Positions 8,151-16,776 of a DNA stretch of 64,000 nt are shown here, piece by piece (the first letter of the stretch is position 1; each line of letters begins with the position of its first letter). The DNA comes from an uncultured Bacteroides sp. Lineage in GTDB: Bacteria > Bacteroidota > Bacteroidia > Bacteroidales > Bacteroidaceae. Both the position numbers and the translations under genes were made by a program. Where the stretch lies: positions 1,054,001 to 1,118,000 of the forward strand of contig NZ_OY782578.1 of NCBI RefSeq assembly GCF_963677945.1, in the 5' to 3' direction. The notes under the pieces were generated by a model that worked only from the letters and a program-made list of their open reading frames with translations, was not told the DNA's origin and searched no databases.

Positions 8151-10256
8151 ATGAAAAAGATTTTATATTCTTGTTTAGCTCTCATCTGTTCAGTGAGCGG
8201 AGTTGCAAAACAAACGCCGATTAATCGTCTGGCTTTGGTTACCCGTAATAATCCACAGGTTACAGCGTTTGATTCTCTTTCTTCTCTTTCAGTAGGAAAT
8301 GGAGAGTTCGCTTATACTGTTGATGCTACAGGTTTGCAAACATTCCCTGAAATGTATTCAAATGGAGTGCCACTTGGAACTCAATCTCAGTGGGGATGGC
8401 ATAGCTATGCAAATCCTAAGAACTACAAACATGAAGAGACTTTGAAAAACTATGATTTTGGTCATGGAAAGCAAGAGCCTTACTCAACGCAATTTAATGA
8501 AGATGGTCGCCCAAAAGAAGCATCTAATTGGTTCAGAGTAAACCCTCATCGTTTACACCTGGGAATTGTAGGTTTTGAGTTAGGAAAGAATGTAAAAGCG
8601 ACCAATATTACTAATATCAAACAGAAATTAGATTTGTGGAAAGGTGAAATAATAAGCAACTTTACTTTGAATGGAAAATCTGTACAAGTAGAAACTGCTT
8701 GTCATCCTCAGAAGGATATGATTGCTGCAAAGATCAGTTCATCATTGCGCCCTGCAGTTAATTTCCGTTTTCCTTATCCAACCGGTGGACATTGTGACGA
8801 TGCTTGCGACTGGACAAAGAATGATCTTCACAGCACTGTTGTTGTTTCTCAGAATGCTAATTCGGCTATTCTTAAAAGACAGCTTGGTGAAACTGTATAT
8901 TATGTTCAGATAAAGTGGGAAGGAAAAGCGAAACTATCGGAAAAGCAGAAAAACTATTTTGTGCTTACTCCCCAATCAGATAAGTTTGCGTTTACTTGTT
9001 TGTTTACTTCAAATATCCAATATGATAAGCAGCCAGGTGTTGCAAATACATTTGCTGCGTCAGATAAATACTGGACTTCCTTCTGGAAGAATGGTGGTGC
9101 AGTAGACTTTTCTGCATGTAAAGATGCTCGTGCTAAAGAACTTGAACGCCGTGTTGTGCTTTCTCAATATCTTCTTGCAATTCAATGTGCGGGTTCTACT
9201 CCTCCACAGGAAACCGGACTGACTTATAATTCCTGGTTTGGTAAGTTCCACCTTGAAATGATATGGTGGCACCAGGCACAGTTTGCTTTGTGGGGGCGTG
9301 CAAATCTTTTAGATCGCACGCTGGGATGGTATGAAAAAGCCTATCCGGTAGCTAAAGAAATTGCAAAACGTCAAGGTTTCGAAGGTATTCGTTGGATGAA
9401 GATGACAGATCCTTCGGCAATTGAAGCTCCTTCAAAAGTAGGTTCATTCCTTATCTGGCAGCAACCTCATTTAATCTATATGGCCGAACTGCTTTATCGT
9501 AGCAACCCTAATGCTGAGGTTCTTAAGAAATATAACAAGCTGGTGCAGGAAACTGCCGATTTTATGTATTCGTTTGCTACTTATGAAAAAGATAAAGATC
9601 GTTTTGTATTGAAAGGCGTTATTCCTGCACAGGAAACTCTTCGTGCTTCTGAAACTGTTAATCCTCCATTTGAACTTTCTTACTGGCATTTTGCAATGAA
9701 TGTTGCTCAGAAATGGCGTGAACGTACAGGTGAACAACGTAATAAGAAATGGGATGAACTGATTGAAAAACTCTCTCCGCTTGCTGCGCAGGATTCTTTA
9801 TACCTAGCTGCAGAAACGGCTCCTAATACATATAAAGATATTCGTTTTACTTCCGATCACATGGCTGTACTTGGTGCAGTAGGTATTTTACCAAAATGTA
9901 ATCTTGTTCGCGAAGATTATATGAAGAATACACTAAACTGGATTTGGGATAACTGGAACTGGAACGAAACCTGGGGATGGGATTATCCAATGACAGCCAT
10001 GAGTGCTACCCGCCTTGGTGAACCGGAAAAAGCTGTTGGTGCACTGTTAATGAATAAACGCACAAATACTTATTTGGTGAGCGGACACAATTATAAGGAC
10101 GAACGTTTACGTATCTATCTTCCTGGAAATGGTGGTTTGTTGACTGCCATCTCTATGATGTGTGCGGGTTGGGATGGTTGTAAGGAAAATAATCCGGGCT
10201 TCCCTAAAGATGGAAATTGGGATGTGAAGTGGGAAGGTCTTTCTCCAATGCCTTAA
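8151..10256 (+). CDS. exported protein resembling six-hairpin glycosidases, function unknown
   Basis: A 701-residue protein with a signal peptide at about 1-20 (MKKILYSCLALICSVSGVAK). The N-terminal part (about 25-300) contains SVGNGEFAYTVDATGLQTF, which resembles the start of GH65/GH95-type enzymes with a beta-sandwich before an (alpha/alpha)6 barrel. The second half has the Trp-rich helical pattern of such barrels: FHLEMIWWHQAQFALWGR, FEGIRWMKMTDPSAIEAP and TSDHMAVLGAVGILPKC. I do not recognise a characterised family and cannot name the substrate. It lies 50 bases before another large glycosidase-like gene, so the two are probably cotranscribed. The nearby rhamnose and GH105 genes suggest a pectic or arabinogalactan glycan, which is inference. 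Confidence 0.6.
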   Translation: MKKILYSCLALICSVSGVAKQTPINRLALVTRNNPQVTAFDSLSSLSVGNGEFAYTVDATGLQTFPEMYSNGVPLGTQSQWGWHSYANPKNYKHEETLKNYDFGHGKQEPYSTQFNEDGRPKEASNWFRVNPHRLHLGIVGFELGKNVKATNITNIKQKLDLWKGEIISNFTLNGKSVQVETACHPQKDMIAAKISSSLRPAVNFRFPYPTGGHCDDACDWTKNDLHSTVVVSQNANSAILKRQLGETVYYVQIKWEGKAKLSEKQKNYFVLTPQSDKFAFTCLFTSNIQYDKQPGVANTFAASDKYWTSFWKNGGAVDFSACKDARAKELERRVVLSQYLLAIQCAGSTPPQETGLTYNSWFGKFHLEMIWWHQAQFALWGRANLLDRTLGWYEKAYPVAKEIAKRQGFEGIRWMKMTDPSAIEAPSKVGSFLIWQQPHLIYMAELLYRSNPNAEVLKKYNKLVQETADFMYSFATYEKDKDRFVLKGVIPAQETLRASETVNPPFELSYWHFAMNVAQKWRERTGEQRNKKWDELIEKLSPLAAQDSLYLAAETAPNTYKDIRFTSDHMAVLGAVGILPKCNLVREDYMKNTLNWIWDNWNWNETWGWDYPMTAMSATRLGEPEKAVGALLMNKRTNTYLVSGHNYKDERLRIYLPGNGGLLTAISMMCAGWDGCKENNPGFPKDGNWDVKWEGLSPMP

Positions 10257-10306
10257 CAGGCCTTATACGATAAATAGTAATCAGATCTTGAGAAAATAAA
10301 AAAGAT

Positions 10307-13300
10307 ATGTTTAATATGAAATTAGTGAAGATGCTGCCATTTCTCATTTGGGGAGTGGCAGTTTCTGCACAACCATTAGCTTCACTGAATGATTCCCAAC
10401 GAGGGGTGCAACGTAAATTACGTTATACTCCTGATGGGGAAGACTTTGTTATTGTTAATGGTGATAAGAAGTTTAATCGTGCACTCTATGGAGCTCATAC
10501 AGGCTTTCGTGTAGAGACAGGTGATGTGCCCGAATTTGCTCTTTATCTTCCACGAATGGGTGGAAATCTTAGCTTTGGAATTGTCCGTGATTCTAAAATT
10601 TTATCACTAAATAAAGCATCTTATATTGAAAGCCGTTACAGAGCCGGCTCTCGTATATATACTATTAAAGATCCTGTTCTAGGTAAAGGATTTATTCGCA
10701 TAACAGTTCTTTCAATGTATGATGCCGATGGTGCTGTGTTTAAAATTGAAACGAATAATTTGCCCGGTAATACTTTTCTAACCTGGCGCTTTGGTGGTGC
10801 TGCCGATAAACGATTCAGCCGGGAAGGTGACTTAGGCGTTGATCCTTATGACAGCTTTGATCTTAAACCCGAATATTGTGCGGGCAATGTCTATTCAATA
10901 GACCGCAACAGCTTTACCCTGAAGTTTGGGAAAAAAGAACCACGTCAGTTAAAAGGTGTATTTCCAGTTGATGCAAAATTGAATGTTGCCACAGATTTAC
11001 CGGTATTGGATGGAAAATTATCTGTTGCCGGAGGTAAAACATATTATTTGGCATTGCAAAGTTCAAATTTGGATAAATCATTAGATTATCCGGCATTGGC
11101 AGATTGTTTTGCAAAGTCCGAAGCAGCTCGTGTTCAACTGGCTTCACGAATTAAAATAAATACCCCCGATCCTTATTTCAATACGCTTGGTCCAACACTA
11201 GCTGTAGCGGCAGATGGTATATGGAGTGGAGAAGTATGGCTTCACGGAGCAATAGGCTGGCGTATGCCTCTTAGTGGCTGGCGTGCAGCTTATACCGGAG
11301 ATGCACTGGGCTGGCACGATCGTGCCCGTTCTCATTTCGATGCTTATGCAGCAAGTCAGGTTACCAATGTTCCTGCTGTGTATCCTCATCCAACTCAGGA
11401 TAGTGCTATGAATCTTGCCCGCTCGGAAAAGAAGTGGGGTACTCAGATGTATAGCAATGGCTATATTTGTCGAAATCCTCGCGAGAATAATAAGACGCAC
11501 CATTACGATATGAACTTGTGTTATATCGACGAACTTCTGTGGCATTTTAACTGGACGGGAGATTTAGCCTATGCAAAACAGATGTGGCCGGTTATCACCC
11601 GTCACTTAGCTTGGGAAAAAAGAAACTTTGATCCGGATAATGATGGATTGTATGATGCTTATTGTTGTATCTGGGCCAGCGATGCTTTGTATTACAACAG
11701 TGGAGCGGTTACACACTCTTCAGCTTATAATTACCGTGCCAACAGTTTGGCTGCCGAGATTGCTACTAAGATAGGAGAAGATCCTAAACCTTATGCCGAT
11801 GAGGCTAAGAAAATACTGAATGCATTGAATGCCCGACTGTGGATTTCTTCTAAAGGACATTGGGCTGAATTTCAGGATTTCATGGGCAAAAAGAAGCTTC
11901 ATGAGAGTGCTGCGGTGTGGACTATCTATCATGCAATAGACTCGGATATTCATAACTCATTCCAGGGTTATCAGGCTACCCGTTATGTTGATACAGAGAT
12001 TCCTCATATTCCGGTTGTTGCAGATGGGTTAAAGGATGAAGGCTACGCAACAGTTTCCACAACCAACTGGCTTCCTTATTCATGGTCAATCAATAATGTA
12101 GCTTTTGCTGAGGTAATGCATACTTCGCTTGCTTACTGGCAAGCCGGAAGAAATGAAGAAGCTTTTAAGTTATTAAAGAGCTCAGTACTCGATGGTATGT
12201 ATCTGGGTAGTAGTCCGGGTAACTTTGGTCAGGTTAGCTTTTACGATGCTGCCCGCGGAGAATGTTATCGGGATTTTGGAGACCCGATAGGAGTTGCTTC
12301 ACGTGCGCTTGTTCAGGGGCTTTTTGGTGTGTTGCCTGATGCAATGAACGGACGAGTATTGGTTCGCCCTGGTTTCCCATCAGCCTGGGATCATGCATCT
12401 ATCTCTACACCGGATATCGACTTTGCTTTTAAGCGTACTAATAATACAGAGACTTATAACGTAGAACTTAAATTTGAAAAGCAGCTGGCTTTGGAATTGC
12501 AGGTTCGTGCTTTCTCAGATAAAATTAAATCTGTGAAGGTAAACGGCAAAGATGCTAAGTGGTCATTTGTTGAGTCTGCTGCTGGATATCCAATAATGAA
12601 AATATCTTCTCCTTCTGCTAAGAAGAACAAGATAGAAATTGTTTGGGGAGAAAATAAGCTGGTTAAATCTCCGGAAGTAGTATCTGTTATGAATGGTTCT
12701 TCCTATTCAGTAAATCTGAATTGTTCAGTAAAGAAGATCTATGATCCGCAGAATATTTTAGCTAATGCAAAAATCTCCGGTAATAACTTATCGGGTAATG
12801 TAATTGCTGAGGCTGGTAGTCATACACTGTTTGCTCTTGTTTCTCAGGGAGAAATGGAGTGGTGGATGCCGGTAAATATCAATGTGAAAGGAGAAACCAA
12901 AGTTGCAGCTAAGGCATTTGCCGATGTAAACAGCTCCACTTGCGAACCTGTTAATATGGATGGAGCATTAAATGATTCGGTAAGTAAGATATTTAAAAAC
13001 GAATATCTGTCGCCACGCTCACCATATACAACGCTTCAGTTGCCAAAGCAAGGCATTGGTGAATGGTGTCATCCTCAGACAACTGCGGATATTGACGACT
13101 CGGGCGTTCGTTCAAAAGTTCGTGATGGAATATTGTCAACCACTCTTGGAGTGCCTTTCAGAACTCCGGCTGTGGGTAATAATATAGCTTTTACATCTCT
13201 CTGGAAAAACTATCCAGAAAGGGTTTTCGTAGAATTAAAAGGAAAAGCTTCTCATATTTATTTGCTTTTGGCGGGTACAACAAACCACATGCAGAGTCAT

Positions 13301-13651
13301 ATAGTAAATGGAATTGTAAAAGTGACTTATAAGGATGGATCAACAGAAGTGCTGAACTTAATTAATCCGGATAACTGGTGCCCTATCGAACAAGATTATT
13401 TTGTAGATGGAGCTGCGTTTAAACTTCAGTTACCTCGTCCGTATAGATTACATCTGCTATCGGGTATTGTGAGTGATAATCTGGAAAAGGAACTTCACAT
13501 AGAAGGTGTTTACGGAAGAAGTATAAAAGGAGGCGCAGGTGTATTACTTGATCTTCCATTGAATAAGAATAAAGAATTAAAGAGTTTGGAGTTGGGAACA
13601 GAAGCCAATGATGTGATTATTGGTTTGATGGCTGCAACTCTGCAGAGATAA
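10307..13651 (+). CDS. large exported glycosidase-like protein with DUF4450-type N-terminus
   Basis: A 1114-residue exported protein; the signal peptide ends near residue 22 (VAVSAQ), and Met4 at 10316 is an alternative start. The N-terminal part (about 25-270), with RGVQRKLRYTPDGEDFVIVN and ALYGAHTGFRVETG, looks like the DUF4450 family found in Bacteroides polysaccharide loci. Residues about 290-680 resemble an (alpha/alpha)6 six-hairpin glycosidase barrel: ADGIWSGEVWLHGAIGWR, DMNLCYIDELLWHFNWTGD and FDPDNDGLYDAYCCIWASDA. The final 400 residues look beta-rich and may bind carbohydrate. Catalytic specificity is unknown. It follows the 701-residue gene directly and ends at a clear terminator, so the pair forms a unit. 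No SusC/SusD genes are present nearby. Confidence 0.65.
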   Translation: MFNMKLVKMLPFLIWGVAVSAQPLASLNDSQRGVQRKLRYTPDGEDFVIVNGDKKFNRALYGAHTGFRVETGDVPEFALYLPRMGGNLSFGIVRDSKILSLNKASYIESRYRAGSRIYTIKDPVLGKGFIRITVLSMYDADGAVFKIETNNLPGNTFLTWRFGGAADKRFSREGDLGVDPYDSFDLKPEYCAGNVYSIDRNSFTLKFGKKEPRQLKGVFPVDAKLNVATDLPVLDGKLSVAGGKTYYLALQSSNLDKSLDYPALADCFAKSEAARVQLASRIKINTPDPYFNTLGPTLAVAADGIWSGEVWLHGAIGWRMPLSGWRAAYTGDALGWHDRARSHFDAYAASQVTNVPAVYPHPTQDSAMNLARSEKKWGTQMYSNGYICRNPRENNKTHHYDMNLCYIDELLWHFNWTGDLAYAKQMWPVITRHLAWEKRNFDPDNDGLYDAYCCIWASDALYYNSGAVTHSSAYNYRANSLAAEIATKIGEDPKPYADEAKKILNALNARLWISSKGHWAEFQDFMGKKKLHESAAVWTIYHAIDSDIHNSFQGYQATRYVDTEIPHIPVVADGLKDEGYATVSTTNWLPYSWSINNVAFAEVMHTSLAYWQAGRNEEAFKLLKSSVLDGMYLGSSPGNFGQVSFYDAARGECYRDFGDPIGVASRALVQGLFGVLPDAMNGRVLVRPGFPSAWDHASISTPDIDFAFKRTNNTETYNVELKFEKQLALELQVRAFSDKIKSVKVNGKDAKWSFVESAAGYPIMKISSPSAKKNKIEIVWGENKLVKSPEVVSVMNGSSYSVNLNCSVKKIYDPQNILANAKISGNNLSGNVIAEAGSHTLFALVSQGEMEWWMPVNINVKGETKVAAKAFADVNSSTCEPVNMDGALNDSVSKIFKNEYLSPRSPYTTLQLPKQGIGEWCHPQTTADIDDSGVRSKVRDGILSTTLGVPFRTPAVGNNIAFTSLWKNYPERVFVELKGKASHIYLLLAGTTNHMQSHIVNGIVKVTYKDGSTEVLNLINPDNWCPIEQDYFVDGAAFKLQLPRPYRLHLLSGIVSDNLEKELHIEGVYGRSIKGGAGVLLDLPLNKNKELKSLELGTEANDVIIGLMAATLQR

Positions 13652-13705
13652 AATGATTAGTTAGAATTAAAATATATGTTTGTTTAGATTAGATTTGTTA
13701 GTGTT

Positions 13706-13754
13706 ACAAGAGGCGGAATTTTAGTCCTGTGAAGGAGCGAAATTCTGCCCTTGT
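13706..13754 (+). terminator. terminator of the glycosidase-like pair
   Basis: An arm starting ACAAGAGGCGGAATTT at 13706 pairs with AAATTCTGCCCTTGT ending at 13754, with one bulge and one mismatch, and TGTTTTT follows. Confidence 0.75.
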
Positions 13755-13844
13755 TGTTTTTAAGAACTTTATAAGTACTCTTGTGAAGTGTTTGTATATC
13801 CTGCTGAGTTGTTTATTAAATATGGCGAATGGTCTGTGAATCCT

Positions 13845-13916
13845 TGTACAAAACAATTAATTCTTCTGTACAAAAGAAAGAATTGTTTTGTACAGAAGAA
13901 TGCAATCTTTTGTACA
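13845..13916. repeat. 22-base periodic TGTACA palindrome array, copy A
   Basis: Exact TGTACA cores start at 13845, 13867, 13889 and 13911, each 22 bases from the last. The linkers are AT-rich and themselves near-palindromic, giving the consensus TTCTTYTGTACARAAGAA around each core. The third unit is identical over 28 bases to the third unit of copy B at 33455-33482. It lies between a terminator and the promoter of the next gene, outside any supported coding region. Confidence 0.85.
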
Positions 13917-13987
13917 GGATATTTAAAACCTTCCGCCGGCTTTTTTAATAATAACCAGTATCCTCAATTATATTAAACCAAAAGTAC

Positions 13988-13995
13988 TATATTTG
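13988..13995 (+). promoter_or_regulatory. -7 box for the methyltransferase-like gene
   Basis: TATATTTG matches TAnnTTTG, 49 bases before the start codon at 14045. Confidence 0.55.
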
Positions 13996-14044
13996 TCATC
14001 AATAAAAAGCAGGATGAACGTGATGACGATATGTTTTTTACCTT

Positions 14045-14770
14045 ATGAAGAAGCAAATGTTTTATAAAAGAATACTGATTTGGTTATTAAGATTCAGGCA
14101 CCGTAAAGGTTATGGAGTACATTCTCCTTTTGCTTTTAATCTGATAACCGGAGTAATCTATGAGAAAGCTCAATATTACGATTATGAGTATTTAAGTGAT
14201 TTAATTGAGAAAACCAGTCAGAAATCTTCTTCTTCCTGGAATCGTTATCTTGAGAGCCCTAAAATATATGAGTTTATTTTTAGATTGGCTAATTATGCCC
14301 ATCCGCAAACTATTCTCGAAATAGGAACATCTGTTGGTGCAAGCAGCGTTTATCTTTCATGCAGTAGAAAAAATGCTCGTTTTATCACTGTTGATAAGAA
14401 CTCTCTGGCGAATACTCTGGCTACTACTCTTTTTAAAAATTACAGTGGAAATATAGATTTTCGCTTTGGCGATGTTTCAGCTCTGGTTTCCGGAGCAATA
14501 TCAGAACTAGACTCGCTCGATTTTTTATTTCTTCATGCAGGAGATTATCCATTGAACGTTGTTCAGTCTATGTTTGAACAGTGCATAAGTAAAAGCAATG
14601 CAGGTTCTGTCTTTTTAATTCAGGATATACATAAATCTTCAGCTTTGAAAAACTGGTGGAAAGAAATTAAGCTTGATGAGCGAGTGGGTATTACGTTTGA
14701 TCTTTACGATTTTGGTATTATTTTCTTCGATAGAAAGAAAATAAAGCAACACTATGTTGTTAATTTTTAG
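14045..14770 (+). CDS. SAM-dependent methyltransferase-like protein
   Basis: A 241-residue cytoplasmic protein. The N-terminus carries RHRKGYGVHSPFAFNLIT, a segment common to a family of Bacteroidetes proteins annotated as class I methyltransferases. A Rossmann-type SAM-binding motif follows at about 97-112: TILEIGTSVGASSVYLS. Later strands are ARFITVDKN, where the Asp would contact the SAM ribose, and LDFLFLHAGDYP. The pattern is closest to O-methyltransferase-like folds, but the substrate is unknown. It has its own promoter and is followed 44 bases later by the cobalamin adenosyltransferase, whose own -7 box suggests separate transcription. Confidence 0.7.
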   Translation: MKKQMFYKRILIWLLRFRHRKGYGVHSPFAFNLITGVIYEKAQYYDYEYLSDLIEKTSQKSSSSWNRYLESPKIYEFIFRLANYAHPQTILEIGTSVGASSVYLSCSRKNARFITVDKNSLANTLATTLFKNYSGNIDFRFGDVSALVSGAISELDSLDFLFLHAGDYPLNVVQSMFEQCISKSNAGSVFLIQDIHKSSALKNWWKEIKLDERVGITFDLYDFGIIFFDRKKIKQHYVVNF

Positions 14771-14773
14771 ATA

Positions 14774-14781
14774 TAATTTTG
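14774..14781 (+). promoter_or_regulatory. -7 box for the cobalamin adenosyltransferase
   Basis: TAATTTTG matches TAnnTTTG, 33 bases before the ATG at 14815. Confidence 0.5.
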
Positions 14782-14814
14782 GTAAACTCAATCTGAACTA
14801 TAAATAAAAACACT

Positions 14815-15378
14815 ATGAAAAAAAGCAATGTATATACCAGAACCGGAGACGAAGGAACAACTTCGCTAGTAGGAGGAACAAGAGTCTCTAAAACAGATAT
14901 TCGTTTAGAATCGTATGGAACTGTAGATGAGCTGAATGCTCAGCTGGGTTTGCTGATGACGTATATTGAGGATGATGCAGATAAAGAATTCCTTTTGAAG
15001 ATACAGCATAAGCTGTTTTCCGTTGGTTCTTATCTGGCTACCGATCAGGATAAAACTCCGCTGAAGGAATGTAGCATTATTTTTCCGTCACACATTGAGG
15101 AAATAGAAAGGCAAATTGACATGATAGATGAACAATTGCCACCTATCAATCGTTTTGTTATTCCTGGAGGGTGTAGAGGAGCGGCAATTTGTCACGTTTG
15201 CCGTACTGTTTGCCGAAGAGCGGAGAGGCGTATATTATCTCTATCAAAGAGCTGCTTTATTGATAAAAATATAATGGTCTTTATTAACCGCTTGTCCGAT
15301 TATTTGTTCCTTTTATCCCGAAAACAGAATATAAATATAAATCGCAATGAAATATTTTGGGATAATACTTGCAAATGA
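14815..15378 (+). CDS. ATP:cob(I)alamin adenosyltransferase, PduO type
   Basis: Transfers the adenosyl group of ATP to cob(I)alamin, making adenosylcobalamin for enzymes such as methylmalonyl-CoA mutase. The N-terminal ATP-binding motif [20 protein letters not shown] is diagnostic for the PduO/MMAB family. The cofactor-side residues are in [15 protein letters not shown], and the [11 protein letters not shown] and [12 protein letters not shown] helices follow near the C-terminus. Length 187 is normal. Bacteroides need this cofactor for the succinate-to-propionate route, which starts from fumarate reductase, also encoded in this window. The protein is cytoplasmic and trimeric in the family. Confidence 0.93.
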   Translation: MKKSNVYTRTGDEGTTSLVGGTRVSKTDIRLESYGTVDELNAQLGLLMTYIEDDADKEFLLKIQHKLFSVGSYLATDQDKTPLKECSIIFPSHIEEIERQIDMIDEQLPPINRFVIPGGCRGAAICHVCRTVCRRAERRILSLSKSCFIDKNIMVFINRLSDYLFLLSRKQNININRNEIFWDNTCK

Positions 15379-15390
15379 GATTATTTATTA

Positions 15391-15398
15391 TACTTTTG
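15391..15398 (+). promoter_or_regulatory. -7 box for the DUF2795 gene
   Basis: TACTTTTG matches TAnnTTTG, 49 bases before the ATG at 15448. Confidence 0.6.
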
Positions 15399-15447
15399 CG
15401 GGAAAATTAAAACACGAGTTTAGTAATCATTTTTAATACTAACAGTT

Positions 15448-15669
15448 ATGTATTGGACATTGGAACTGGCATCTAAACTGGAAGATGCACCTTGGCCTGC
15501 AAGCAAGGACGAGCTTATTGACTTCGCAATGCGCTCTGGCGCGCCGCTTGAAGTTATTGAAAATCTTCAGGATTTGGAAGATGAAGGTGAGATATATGAA
15601 AGTATAGAAGATATTTGGCCGGATTATCCCAGCAAAGAAGACTTCTTCTTTAATGAAGAAGAGTACTAA
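15448..15669 (+). CDS. small DUF2795-family protein
   Basis: A 73-residue acidic protein beginning MYWTLELASKLEDAPWPASK. It matches the small DUF2795 family of Bacteroidetes, in which a helical region of the type DELIDFAMRSGAPLEVIENL precedes a strongly acidic tail. The function is unknown. It has its own promoter and terminator, so it is a single-gene unit, and its small size and isolation suggest steady expression. Confidence 0.8.
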   Translation: MYWTLELASKLEDAPWPASKDELIDFAMRSGAPLEVIENLQDLEDEGEIYESIEDIWPDYPSKEDFFFNEEEY

Positions 15670-15678
15670 AAATCTATT

Positions 15679-15712
15679 AAAGGAAGGAATTTTGAATTAC
15701 CTTCCTTTTTTG
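15679..15712 (+). terminator. terminator after the DUF2795 gene
   Basis: AAAGGAAGG at 15679-15687 pairs with CCTTCCTTT at 15700-15708, followed by more T. Confidence 0.85.
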
Positions 15713-15830
15713 TTTGCTTATTCTTTATTATCTGTTTTCGTATTTCTTTTTAATTTTTCTTCAGGAATACAATTTATTAGCCTTTTGGCAGTTAATTAAG
15801 GTAGGTGTTTACTTTGATTGATACGCTTCG

Positions 15831-16772
15831 ATGAATTTAATAAAATACTTTTTATTTTGTTTCGCTTTGCTTTGTTCTCTTTGCGTCAAAGCACAGTTCG
15901 ACGCGCAGTTTAGTCAGTATTGGGCGGTGACCGGATATTACAATCCCGCCTATGCCGGGCAAACCGACAAACTAATTATTACCGGAGCCTACAGTCAGCA
16001 ATTAATGGGGTTTACCAATGCTCCGAAATCAATGTTTTTTGCTGCCGATATGCCTGTTAAATTCTTAGGAAGTAAACATGGTTTAGGCGTAACTCTTTTT
16101 AATGAAGGTATCGGCCTTTTCAGAAATCAGATAGTTGGTTTGCAATATTCCTATAAAAAGCAGTTGGGTAAAGGACAAATGGGAGTTGGTGTACAGGTTG
16201 GTGCATTAAATTTATCTTTTGATCCGTCAAATATCAACTTAGGTGACCAGACCAATGATGATGCTTTCCCCGCAACATCTGTTTCCGGAACAAGTATGGA
16301 TGCAGGCATAGGTGTTTACTATACACATCCTCAATATTATGGTGGATTATCCGTCACTCACCTTTCTGCTCCTACAGTCTTGATGGGCGAGAATAACAAG
16401 TTAAAAGTGGATCCCACTATTTATTTAACCGGAGGATGCAATATAAAAACGAAAAATCCGTTAATTTGGTTACAGCCATCATTCTTGTTGAAGAGTGATT
16501 TAGTATCTACAAAAGTAGATTTTACGGGAAGAATGTTCTACAACTATAACGAAAAGACTCTTTATGGAGGATTCTCTTACAGCCCTGGAACATCAGTCAC
16601 GTTTTTAGTCGGAACAAAAATAAAGAATATTACTGTGGGCTATGCTTACGAAATGTTTACGTCGCAGATAGGGATTGGAAGTGGAAGCCACGATCTGTTT
16701 ATAAATTATTCGACAGATATAAACTTTTCGGGACACAGTAAAAACAGACATAAAAGTATACGTATTTTATAA
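15831..16772 (+). CDS. porP: PorP/SprF-family type IX secretion outer-membrane protein
   Basis: A 313-residue protein with a signal peptide to about residue 22 (LCSLCVKAQ) and the family N-terminal motif FSQYWAVTGYYNPAYAGQ. Repeated beta strands with aromatic ends fit a small outer-membrane barrel. The family works with the type IX secretion system, in some cases anchoring secreted surface proteins. It stands 4 bases before gldK and clearly opens the gldKLMN operon. No clear TAnnTTTG box was found in the 160 bases upstream, after the terminator at 15712. Confidence 0.9.
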   Translation: MNLIKYFLFCFALLCSLCVKAQFDAQFSQYWAVTGYYNPAYAGQTDKLIITGAYSQQLMGFTNAPKSMFFAADMPVKFLGSKHGLGVTLFNEGIGLFRNQIVGLQYSYKKQLGKGQMGVGVQVGALNLSFDPSNINLGDQTNDDAFPATSVSGTSMDAGIGVYYTHPQYYGGLSVTHLSAPTVLMGENNKLKVDPTIYLTGGCNIKTKNPLIWLQPSFLLKSDLVSTKVDFTGRMFYNYNEKTLYGGFSYSPGTSVTFLVGTKIKNITVGYAYEMFTSQIGIGSGSHDLFINYSTDINFSGHSKNRHKSIRIL

Positions 16773-16776
16773 GATT

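Noticed and set aside
13845..13920. TGTACA array as a CRISPR
   Set aside because: The repeats are only about 6-18 bases, the linkers are not unique spacers but repeat themselves, and there are no cas genes.
13788..13976. 62-codon open frame over repeat copy A
   Set aside because: Its C-terminal half is the repeat array itself, and there is no promoter or ribosome site for it.
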